From Paragordius varius (Eukaryota > Nematomorpha): DNA of 64,000 nt. How positions within the stretch are numbered: position 1 is the first letter of the stretch; each line of letters opens with the position of its first letter. The stretch covers positions 9,362,001 to 9,426,000 of the forward strand of contig OZ176055.1 in assembly GCA_964247055.1 (NCBI GenBank), given 5' to 3'. The position numbers and the translations under genes are program-made. Below the pieces are notes generated by a model. It saw only the letters and a list, made by a program, of their open reading frames with translations. It was not told the origin of the DNA and made no database searches. Positions 41,128-55,019 of the stretch are shown here, piece after piece.

Positions 41128-44100
41128 GCCTTAAATGTTGGCACAAAGTTAAAGATATATTTTTTTATATCGGGGACGAAGTATTGTGTTGTGTTAAAAT
41201 TAAATTACATCCATAGCTTTACCTTTAAATTTTATCATATACCCTATACAAAAAAATCTAATAGGATAAAAAATGGAATTTCTATAATGAATCCCTGTTC
41301 ACTTTTTATATTGTGTTTAAGTATTATAAAAAAAGATTTTTTTTAAATTTAACATATTATATAATTCCGTTTTTCCCTTATGCTAAAAAAATTACACCAT
41401 ATTTTACAAATTTTATGACAAAAAATAGCATTTTTTTGCATCTTTTTGCAGGGTAAAGAATTGGAAATTAGATTGAAAGATCGCAAACCTGGCGACTTAT
41501 CCGAGGAATTAAGGGAGGCCTTGGGAATGCCTTTGGGAATAGTATGTACTTTGTTTACTTTTAAAAAATAATTTATACTAATAACTGCTTAAAAATACGT
41601 AAAAAATTACTCATAACCGTTTTCTGGCAATATCTTCTAACAAAAAAAGAAACTTTTTTAGCTAATTATTTGTAACATATAGTCATTATACAGCTTTTTA
41701 AATAATTCTTCATAATAGATTTACAGTAAAAACTGAAATTATACGGACAAAACGTAAAAATATAAAGACAAATATTTTTATATAACCATACTTTTTGAAA
41801 CCTTATTTCTTCTCATATAAGCTATTTAGTTACAATTGTAAAATATAGAATTGATTGTGTAATATATATCTCTTTTTCATACTTTGCTATTTAAAACAAT
41901 GAGTTATATTGAAATAATCAAGATTTAAAAAGTATGGTTGTCTTTTAGAAAAATATTATTTGTCTTTATATTTTTACGTTTTGTCCGTATAATTTTATTT
42001 TTTACTGTATTATATTCAACAATTAAGCTCTAAAAAATTGTATTCAAATAAATATTAAAAATAATTTTGCATAATATCACGATAATTCTAATGTTACATC
42101 ATTATTAACAAATTCCTTTTTTCCATTACAAATATTTTATATTACTCTTTTTACAACTTTTTATATCCTCTCTCTTTCTATTAGTTGTCGTTTTAATTAT
42201 TATACTTTAAAAAAAGCGAAAAAAAAATAACCAATTTAACTTATATATGAGATAGCAAACTAAATTTCGTTTCATAATTTTCAGGGTTCCGATAAAATTC
42301 CACCACCCTGGTTAATAGCTATGCAAAGGTATGGACCGCCACCTTCCTATCCTGATCAAAGGATCCCTGGCTTAAATGCCCCCATTCCTGAGGGCTGTAG
42401 TTTTGGTTACCATTTAGGGGGTTGGGGTAAACCGCCCGTAGATGAGTTTGGACGCCCCCTGTATGGCGATGTTTTTAACACGCATGCCTTGGAATTTAGG
42501 GTTAGTTTAGTACTAAATTTTAGTTAAAAATGTGTAATTAACAGTTCTTTTGTAATGGTAAATGACGGATTGATTATGTTTTGTAATAACATCTGTGGCT
42601 TTTATATATGGGTGTCATAATATCCTAAAACTTGTAAGTTTGAAGGTGAGTTGTGCCTAACTCTAAATCAATATAATTTAACAATCACAGCCTTTTACAA
42701 AAATTAAAAAAGTACATGATGATTATTACACGCATACCCTGGAAATCAGGGTTAGTTTTTATACTTGTGCTACGCTACTCTAAATTTTAGCTAGTTAAAA
42801 ATGTGTAATTAACAGTTCTTTTATTTGAAATCTAATGATAAAAAGTTATTTTTTGAATAACATCTGGCTTATTATATATGCCTATGTCTCATAATACCCT
42901 AAAACATTTGAGTTTATGGGAAGTTGTACTTTAAAACTACATAATATAACAACCACAGCCTTATACAATAATTGGAAAAATACATAATGATGTTCAGCCT
43001 GAGAAAACCAGTTTATAGGCAATCACCAGCAAAAAAAGCTTGTGTTAAGCGAGAAAAATAAAATAATGATATAAAAATCATATTAAATTTTTTTGTTTAT
43101 ACACTCACACAGGGTGCCATAATAGACGAAGAGGTTGATAAAACGCCTTGGGGTGAACTTGAATCCGGGAGCGAGGATGAAGGCGACGATGAAAGTAGTC
43201 AGGACGAAACTACTGAAGAAAATACTCAACAATCGCTGATGATTGATAAAGCACTCATGAGTGATACTACAGTCCTGAACAATGGACTAATTACTCCTAT
43301 TGAACCGTATATATACTTTTATATACTTTGTTTAAGTTTTTTTTTGAAATTTTTTTACACAAAAATTCGCTTAAACAGTATTAACATTAGTGAAAGGTAA
43401 TTCACTAGCGTATAATGTTGTCCATAATTAAATAAAATTGAATATTGTAAGATTGGAAAAATTGTAATTTTAACCATTTGTTCTTATTGACCCATATACT
43501 TTACTCTATTGCCAATTGGCCAAAATAATAAAATTGACCAACAGTGATATATATCACTTACAGTTCACATTCAAAAATAACCTTGAACAATTCAAGATCA
43601 CCCTAAAAATAAATTATAGGTTTTTTAGATTGAAAATTACCTATATTTCTATATATTTTTTAAAAAATAAAATTTTGTATAAAATTAATATAATACTGAA
43701 AAACTAATTAAATTGCTATAATGATATATTATACATAATAATAAGTTATATTTTTAGGGTTAATTTAAATTGTTTAAGGGTGAATTTGAGTTGTTCGAGG
43801 GAGAATTTGAATTGTAAATGATACATATACTGTAATATAACATGAGTATGGTAGTAGGTGACATTACGGGAATATTTCAATACCTTGCAATCCTTAAATT
43901 ATCTATTAAATTATTTTTTAATTTATTATACATCTTTATTGATTTATTTAGGTTACGGTATAAATTTTTATGTATGTTTGTAAAAACCTAAAAAATTATA
44001 AAATGTTAAAAAGTCAAACCAAAAATATTCCCTAAAACAAGATAAACAGTATTTAATACTAGATTGTATAATAAGTGTAATGTTTGATTTTGAAAAAAAA

Positions 44101-45641
44101 TTTGTTTAGTTGATTAAACCTATATATAGCGAACACATTAAACCCAGTAGTTTTTAAATTGATATGCCCGTTTAAAACAAATATTAGCTTATGGTACCCG
44201 TTTAAAACATAATATTAGCTTATGGTACCCGTTTAAAACAAATATTAGCTTATGATACCCGTTTTAAACATAATATTAGCTTATGGTACCCGTTTAAAAC
44301 AAATATTAGCTCATGGTATCTATATACTAACTTTGTAAAATAAATTTTATTTTATGTGTAAATAAATATTTTTTGTTTTTTAACATCTCGATAGGGGTCT
44401 CATAACGCCCAGCGGTCTAATATCTACGCCCGTTCTAATCGGGCCAGGAGGTGGTACAGTTAGTGGTATAAGTTCATCCGTCCTTTTAGCCCAAACACCA
44501 GAAGCTGCCTTGGAACTTAGAAAACGTAAAATTGAACGCGAAATGGAAATGGGAAGTGAGGAACAACCAACCCTGTACAAAATTATCCCACAAAAAACGG
44601 TCAGTAGTGGTGATGTAGCAGCGCAAGAGGGAGTTTTAGCTGGACCCATTTATGATATATCTGCAGTGGTATAACAAATTTTTGATGAGTAATATTAATA
44701 ATTTTTATTGCAATATTATTGGGTGGGGTGAATAAAAATAAGGAATTCCTTAAAAGGAATAACCATGTATAAGGGTGAGCTTCCCACAGAAGAGGGTAGT
44801 TTTAGCTGGACCCATTTACGATATTTGTGCAGTGGTATAAAATTTTGGTTTTGAGTAATATTAATATTGGGTGGAGTGAATAAAAATAAGGAATTCCTTA
44901 ACAAGAATAACCATGTATAAGGGTGAGCTTACTGGAAAAGAGGGGATTTAAGTAATGCCTATTTACGATATTTTTACAGTAATAATAAAATTTTGTTTCG
45001 ATAATTTTTGATGCGTAATATACCAGTAATAATTAATAAACTTTATTGTATTAAATTGTGTAAAATTTAAATCTCACCGAAGTAAAATGCGAATATCCTA
45101 AAATATTTTCGTTATAATTTTTATTATTTTCAGGGGGAAAAGAATATACAATATTATATAATTAATTTAAACTATTTTTGTTAATTTTAAAATTTTTGAT
45201 ACCATATTGATGGTTGATTAAAAATTAGAAATTCCGTAATACATTTTAATGTGACAATTTTGTTTGAAATTTAGTTATCAAAAAACATTTTGTAAAATTT
45301 TTTTCTTTTTTATGTTGAAATATAAGGACTCCTTTATTTAAATTGAGACAATGTCATACAAATATACATTGACTCACGTGTTAAAACCCGAGTGTTCAAA
45401 TAAGTCATATATTTCCAAACATGATTTAACCAAAATTTTTGATGCAATTTATATTAGTTTTACTCATAAATTATTCTTGAAAAAAAAATTATTAAATTTT
45501 CTATCTTATATTTCATAAACCAAGGTGCCTTCTGCCAAACGCGAAAAGATTGCTAAAGAAGACGATATGAAATCAGGGACCTCGTCATCCTCCAACACCG
45601 CCACGTCCACAGGAAAGAAATACAAGGAATTCAAATTTTAA
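37621..45641 (+). CDS. SF3B2: Splicing factor 3b subunit 2 (SAP145)
   Basis: U2 snRNP component that helps clamp the branch-point region, with SF3B4 as partner. There are 14 exons: 37621-37659, 37684-37775, 37801-37879, 37955-38013, 38046-38160, 38532-38711, 39398-39550, 40557-40657, 40739-40787, 41452-41541, 42285-42500, 43113-43306, 44395-44668 and 45525-45641. They join to 585 residues. Family marks: IEYVPEPPNIKITDP, LKQYVKKPDVVEMYDIYAPD, VPVPRHWCYKRKYL, KRGFLKPPFELPEFIQKTG, IRPKMGKIDIDYQKLHDAFF, then PSP domain text (PPPWLIAMQRYGPPPSYP, CSFGYHLGGWGKPPVDE) and the terminal KKYKEFKF. The human protein is about 895 residues; the N-terminal SAP and proline-rich parts are absent. Introns in order: 24, 25, 75, 32, 371, 686, 1006, 81, 664, 743, 612, 1088, 856 nt. 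AATAAA at 45689-45694 lies inside the 82-bp gap to the convergent PSMC1. Confidence 0.94.
39609..39749. repeat. Foldback repeat in SF3B2 intron 7
   Basis: TCTCGTAAAATTTATTAAAT on the left and its near complement ATAAATTTTACGCGAGA on the right, with an inner pair CAAAATTTTCGAT / ATCGAAAATTTTG. About 140 bp, small foldback MITE. Confidence 0.65.
39973..40158. repeat. Second foldback repeat in SF3B2 intron 7
   Basis: ATGAGTAAGAATAC and AGAAAGTTATTAATTATTGCC on the left mirror GGCAATAATTATAACTTTCT and AACTCATAC on the right. The arms also share CAAATAGCA / TGCTATTTG. Unrelated to the neighbouring foldback. Confidence 0.65.
40813..41077. mobile_element. Family-A MITE in SF3B2 intron 9
   Basis: Left TAGCATTTACAATTCGAATT, right TTGAATTGTAATTGGTA. 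The core (TTTTCGGGCTAATATTACTC) is in the reverse orientation. It begins 25 bp after the 5' splice site at 40788. Confidence 0.8.
41724..42007. mobile_element. Family-C MITE, best preserved copy, SF3B2 intron 10
   Basis: Long inverted termini CAGTAAAAACTGAAATTATA ... ATAATTTTATTTTTTACTG, with ACGGACAAAACGTAAAAAT mirrored by ATTTTTACGTTTTGTCCGT, flanked by TA. The core holds AAAACAATGAGTTATATTG. 284 bp, no ORF. Confidence 0.85.
42726..42830 (+). repeat. Duplicate of the SF3B2 exon 11 tail and the start of its intron
   Basis: TTACACGCATACCCTGGAAA then TCAGGGTTAG copies the end of exon 11 with its donor (ACACGCATGCCTTGGAATTT, AGGGTTAG at 42477-42505). The match continues through AGTTAAAAATGTGTAATTAA about 249 bp downstream of the original. 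No good acceptor precedes it. Confidence 0.75.
43552..43823. mobile_element. Family-A MITE in SF3B2 intron 12
   Basis: Left TATCACTTACAGTTCACATT, right GAATTGTAAATGATA. Core as in 7830-8225 (TTATTAAATTGC..., AATGATATATTATACAT). About two left and three right units. Confidence 0.8.
44162..44320. repeat. Minisatellite, about 31-bp unit, five copies
   Basis: Unit around ACCCGTTTAAAACAAATATT then AGCTTATGGT, alternating ACAAATATT and ACATAATATT forms. In SF3B2 intron 12, 75 bp upstream of exon 13. Confidence 0.85.
44628..44990 (+). repeat. Tandem duplicates of the SF3B2 exon 13 tail (two extra copies, period about 150 bp)
   Basis: The exon end GTTTTAGCTGGACCCATTTA with donor GTGGTATAA recurs at 44790-44834, nearly intact, and again decayed at about 44940-44985. 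The spacer is shared (AATAAGGAATTCCTTAA, AATAACCATGTATAAGGGTG). Copy 2 is preceded by CCCACAG and followed by GTATAA; between them lie 45 nt open in the SF3B2 frame. Confidence 0.8.
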
Positions 45642-45723
45642 TTTATAGAAAACAATGTATACTTACTTTTACACATTAGAATTGTAAAAATAAAGCAAAA
45701 AATGTTATTGGTATTTTTATGTT

Positions 45724-49918
<4,195 letters not shown>

Positions 49919-49960
49919 ATCTGAAGAAATCCAACAAATGAGTGTATGATATGACGCGTG
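49919..49960. promoter_or_regulatory. 42-bp gap between divergent PSMC1 and mL41 start codons
   Basis: PSMC1 starts leftward at 49918 and mL41 rightward at 49961. On the PSMC1 side the bases before ATG read TTTCTTCAG then AT, an acceptor-like context 2 nt from the start codon. No room exists for two separate promoters, so they must overlap each other's 5' ends or be shared. No TATA motif can be assigned reliably in this AT-rich DNA. Confidence 0.55.
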
Positions 49961-50795
49961 ATGAACTTTTTTATCGATAAAAAATTTATTTCATTTTCTA
50001 CCAAAGTATATAAGAGGAACCCAGTGTATTATACTGTATCCACAAAAGCCCCGAACCCAAAACATACCAAAAAAACTTATAGGCCACGTATAAAACAATT
50101 TTTTTATATCCTAGCTGGTAATGCCGCCTCTGTTTTTTGTTTTATTGAAGAAAAGTTAGGAAAGCCTAAAATTTACAAAGAAGCCATTGCTCAATTGGTT
50201 GTACCTGATTTAACCAATTTTACAGTATATTTTTTTATTAAACCCTTTAATTTTTTATTTTATATGTATAGCACTGTTATAATCTTATATCCGTTTAAAT
50301 CTAAACCATTAAATTTCTTCTTGTTAATTCTTATATATATATATATATATATAAAGTATTTATAAATTAAATAAAATTCTGGCCCACCTGGTATTAAATG
50401 CGCTCGACTTTATTTTTATTACAAATATATAATTTTAGTATACATTATTTTATGGATGAACCTTGCTGCTTTGCCAAAAATTTTGATAAATTTTAAATTT
50501 TTATCGTGTTTTAACCTAAGCATTTTGGTATTAATTACTAAACAAACTAACTAATCATATAATTAGAAAGCAGAATTTATAGCGAAAATTATATTTTTAT
50601 CTTTAGTTAAAACCATACCTTTCGTATCGAACCAACACAGTTATTCAACACGAATTAAAACCAAAGAATTTGTTTGAATCATGTTATGCAAAAGATTACA
50701 CTGAACATTGTATTAAACATTTTAATGATGGGAATATTGAACTCCTACAAAATGAATACAAATCATTGATGCCTTCTGAAACTGAGTCTAAATAA
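49961..50795 (+). CDS. MRPL41: Mitochondrial large-subunit ribosomal protein mL41
   Basis: Component of the mitochondrial ribosome large subunit. Exons 49961-50224 and 50607-50795 join to 150 residues. The diagnostic region spans the junction: VVPDLTNF then TLKPYLSYRTN (human VVPDLTGFKLKPYVSY), followed by PKNLFESCYAKDYTEHCIKH and FNDG. The N-terminal 85 residues are basic and poorly matched to the vertebrate protein. The first ATG, preceded by an in-frame GTG, is the likely start. The single intron is 382 nt. AATAAA overlaps the stop codon, and the SRR1-like gene begins 60 bp downstream on the same strand. Confidence 0.8.
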
Positions 50796-50855
50796 AATAA
50801 TTTAAAATATAAAAAACTTTAACAAATTCAGAATTTTTTTTTTCAAACTGACAAA

Positions 50856-51716
50856 ATGTTTGATCTTATCTCAATACATAACAATTTGATGGAGATTGAG
50901 GGTTTCACCCTCGTTAATCATAGTAAAAAACGTCGAAACCACTGTAATAATAAATTAAAAATGACAAAAAATTCAAAAAATATGCAAGATACTATCCAAC
51001 AATATTCTCTGCAAGATTTAGAAATATTTCATTCCAAAATACAGCAAGGAATGGAATGGATGCAAAAAACGTGGTTTTGGCGTTATAATTTCCCTTTACT
51101 AAGCGATATTATGCTATTAAAGCATTTTGAAAAAGCTCATAAACTTTTTATTAACATTGTTATATTTGGCCTGGGAAATATATTTTCCACCTATCAATCT
51201 ATGCATCAATTAATGTTTATTCAAAATATTATTCATGAATTAAATGTGGACACTCAAACAAACTATCGAGTTATTAATTATGACCCCTGTTTTTGTGAAT
51301 CAGAAAAAGGGTATTTAACTCAAACACTTGGACACATTATTTTACCCACCAACAATGATGGTAAGTGGAATTTGATGAAAGAATCTTTAAACACGAATGA
51401 AAATAATACGACTTGTAATCTCATATATATGCCACACTGTGAAAATTGGGTTCTTGAAAATTTTTTGTCAGAAAATTTCTCCAATGATTTAAAAATATCC
51501 TTCTTACCATTAATAATTATTATTTCAAATAGTTTTGAAATGATATGTCTTAATACACCTAAATTAGAGGTTAAATATCCAACCCTATTTAGGCTTAAAC
51601 AACAGAGTCAATATAGAGAAATCCCCCTAACGAATAATTACGTGTCGTTTAATGGCAAACGATATGATGATATTTTCAACGATTTATCAATACATATCAT
51701 GAAGAAAAATAAATGA
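50856..51716 (+). CDS. SRRD: SRR1-domain protein (SRR1-like)
   Basis: Intronless, 286 residues. The SRR1 domain spans about residues 100-260: NIVIFGLGNIFSTYQSMHQL near 107, YDPCFCESEKGYLTQTLG near 146, LIYMPHCENWVLENFL near 190, then LPLIIIISNSFE near 215. SRR1 proteins are linked to circadian control and haem metabolism in other organisms, but their chemistry is not settled. The first ATG fits the domain layout. It follows mL41 by 60 bp, with a TTCAG 25 bp before ATG that could serve as a trans-splice acceptor. It converges on BZW with 231 bp between stops. It is the only intronless host gene seen here. Confidence 0.85.
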   Translation: MFDLISIHNNLMEIEGFTLVNHSKKRRNHCNNKLKMTKNSKNMQDTIQQYSLQDLEIFHSKIQQGMEWMQKTWFWRYNFPLLSDIMLLKHFEKAHKLFINIVIFGLGNIFSTYQSMHQLMFIQNIIHELNVDTQTNYRVINYDPCFCESEKGYLTQTLGHIILPTNNDGKWNLMKESLNTNENNTTCNLIYMPHCENWVLENFLSENFSNDLKISFLPLIIIISNSFEMICLNTPKLEVKYPTLFRLKQQSQYREIPLTNNYVSFNGKRYDDIFNDLSIHIMKKNK

Positions 51717-51947
51717 TAAATAATTTATTTTATTTTTCATGTTAACAAACAAACCATTAATAAAAAAATAAAAAAACTTTTATATGTGTTATTAATAATT
51801 ATTATACCATACAATATAGTTTTAACTTTAGTCATTATAAACATTAATTAATCAATTAAATCTAAATAATTCATAAATAAAATCGCAATTAATTATCTTG
51901 TGCTATTATAATGTGTTTTCGCCTTTAACGGATCGTAAATTTTTTTG

Positions 51948-54900
51948 TTAGACGACACCATTTTCCAATGAAATTTTTTGCATTTTATCATTGAGTCCAT
52001 TTTCAACAGCAGACATTTCTTTTTCTGGTTCGGAGGAGTCGTCTTCATCACTCTCTAAACACAAATAATATATATATATATATAATTCACCCTTGAACAA
52101 TTCAAATTCACCCTTGAACAATTTATATTCACCCTTGAGCAATTTATATTCACCCTTGAACATTCAAATTTATACTTGAGCAATTTATATTCACCCTTAA
52201 ACAATTTAAATTCACCTTTGAATAATTCAAATTCACCCTCAAACAATTCAAATTCACCATAAAAATAAGTTATGTGTGTGTGTTTTCGGGCTAATATAAC
52301 TCATTATTAATATATTTTAATTATTTTTTCAGTATTATTTTAATTTTAAACGATATTTATTTTTTAAAAATATAAAAAAAAATTAAGTAATTTTTAATCC
52401 TTAAAAGACACATAATTTATTTTAAGGTGAATTTAAATTGTTTAAGGTTAAATTTGAATTGTTTAGGGACGAATTTAAAGTGTAAATGGAATTATTAAAG
52501 TAAAGAGAATTAATATTGGCTTAAAACCATCGTTTAATTAGCGCGTTAGTATTTATTTATATGCAAGCAATTATGAAGTTAACTTATTGTCGCCTTTAAA
52601 TTCATATAAATTAACCATATTTTTAAACTTTATAAAATCCAACCCTGAAACTAATAATATAGCTTTTTCTAGCAATATTCGTTTGAAGTAATAAAAAAGT
52701 TTAAAAAATAATAAATTTATCATTTCAATAGAAGGAGTTTTACAATAATGCAGACAAAAAAACTATTCTATACAATATATGTATTTAATAGTTGCTTATT
52801 TCACACTTATAGTAGGGCAATTTGCAAGCGACACAGTAGTGTTTAATGGAAAAAACAACAAAATGTTGAATAAAAACAATAATTTCCTTTCTTTTTTTCC
52901 ATACACTACTGTTGTGTTGCAAATTGTCTATAGTGTTGTGTGAAATAAGCAACCATAGAAATGCATACTGTAAATGTAAATGAAAAATGATAAAAAACCC
53001 ACCTTCCTCTGCATGTATTAACCAATGAATAAATGGTTTAATTTGTTCCAAAAATATGGTTTTTCCCTTGGAAAGATGTTTCTTATTATACCATTCCATG
53101 ATTGATGCTTCATTCAATACATCTCCTATATAAAGGTAAAACAAGAATAAAAAAAATTGAAACCAATATTCCATTTACAATTTAAATTCACCCTTGAACA
53201 ATTCGAATTTACCCTTGAAAAATTTAAATTCAACCTTGAACAATTCAAATTCACCCTTCAAAAATTCAACTTCACCCTCCTAAAATAAAGTAGGTGTTTT
53301 TTAAGATTAAATATTACCTATATGTTTTTTAATAGTTTTCTAAAAATATTTTGTTTAAAATTAAAATTATACTGAAAAAATAAAAAACTTGCCATAAAGA
53401 TATTCTTTCATATTAATAATGAGTTATATTAGCCCGAAATTTATTAATTTATTTTTAGGGTATATATGGATTGCAAATGGTAGATATATATATATGTATA
53501 TATATACAGTCATGTATCCTATCAATAATTTATTTTTTTGTGTTAAATGGGTATAAATATTTGTTAAAGAATAAAAAACAAGAGCTATTTATGGTATCAA
53601 CAATACTTATTCATCAAAAAGTATAAGAATTACCATAAAGCTCTTGATTTTCCATTCTTTACCAAATATTTATACCCATTTAACGAAAAAAAAAATAAAT
53701 TTTTGATAAAATAAAGGATACATGACAGTTAATTAAAAAGAATGCAAGAAAAATTAACATGTAGTATAACCTTTGTAGAGTGTTACAACAATCTTTTGAA
53801 AAACCTTCATGAAATTCATGTTATCATAACAATACTCTTGAATCTACAAAATAAATTAATATGTATAAATGTTAAACTATTAAACAATGAAATTTTAAAA
53901 AATATTATTTCGACACTAAATAAATTATTTTAATATTTTATCACACTATAAAATATTATAAAGTCCGATTTGTGCCCATATTTACTGATCAAAAAGATTA
54001 TAGATACAAAAATACTAATATATTTTATCTTAAGAGTAGTGTTTTTGGAGTAAAAAATTTCTATACATGCCACATTTTTCAAATAATAACGGAAAATTTT
54101 AGGTTGAGTGGGAATATTGGTAAACAACACCCTTCCAATTCTTTGAAATTTAAAATTTTTTTATTAAAAACCAATAAAAAAATAATTGAAAAGAGTAAAC
54201 CCTAAACTTGATAATTTACTTTTTGAATATACCATTTACGGTTCAAATTCACCCTCAAACAATTCAAATTCACCTTCGAACAATTCAAATTCACCCTAAA
54301 AATAAATTATGTGTTTTTTTTAACTAATATAACTCATTATTAATATGAAATATATGTTTATGGTATAGTTTATTATTTTTTTCAGTATTATTTTAATTCA
54401 AAACAAATTTTTATTTTTGAAAAATATATAAAATATAGGTAATTTTCAATTTTAAAAAACATATATTTTATTTGAGGGTGATTTGAATTGTTCGAGGGTG
54501 AATTTGAATTGTTCAAGGGTGAATTTAGATTGGTCGAGGGTGAATTTGAATTGTAAATGGTATATTATTATACCCAAAAATTTGACATAATTAATGATTA
54601 AAACTTACTCTATTTAACAAATTGACTTCAATATTCGTGTCATTATGACCAAAAGCCCTGAGTAATTCGCTGTATGTGCGGATATGTCTTAATGCTTGAT
54701 CAGCTATTTGATCCTCTTTTTTATTCCATTCAACTACGCTCATAAGTGTATTCCACACCTAAGTAATAAATTGTGAAAAAAACCCATTTTAAAACAAATT
54801 TTATAGTTAAAACAAACAAATGTTTTTTTGCAAAAAAGACCCATTTTAAAACAAATTTTAAAGATGAAAAAAAAGGTTTTTGCAATAAAATTACATATTT

Positions 54901-54955
54901 ATCTTTTTCCATAGTAAATATTAAAATTATAAAGGTGAAATATAAAAAATTAAAG

Positions 54956-55019
<64 letters not shown>

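Noticed and set aside
51948-52246. ORFs with repeated FEGEFEL / NCSRVNL residues
   Set aside because: Translations of the family-A MITE terminal arrays in a BZW intron, joined to the true last exon; no evidence of a separate protein.
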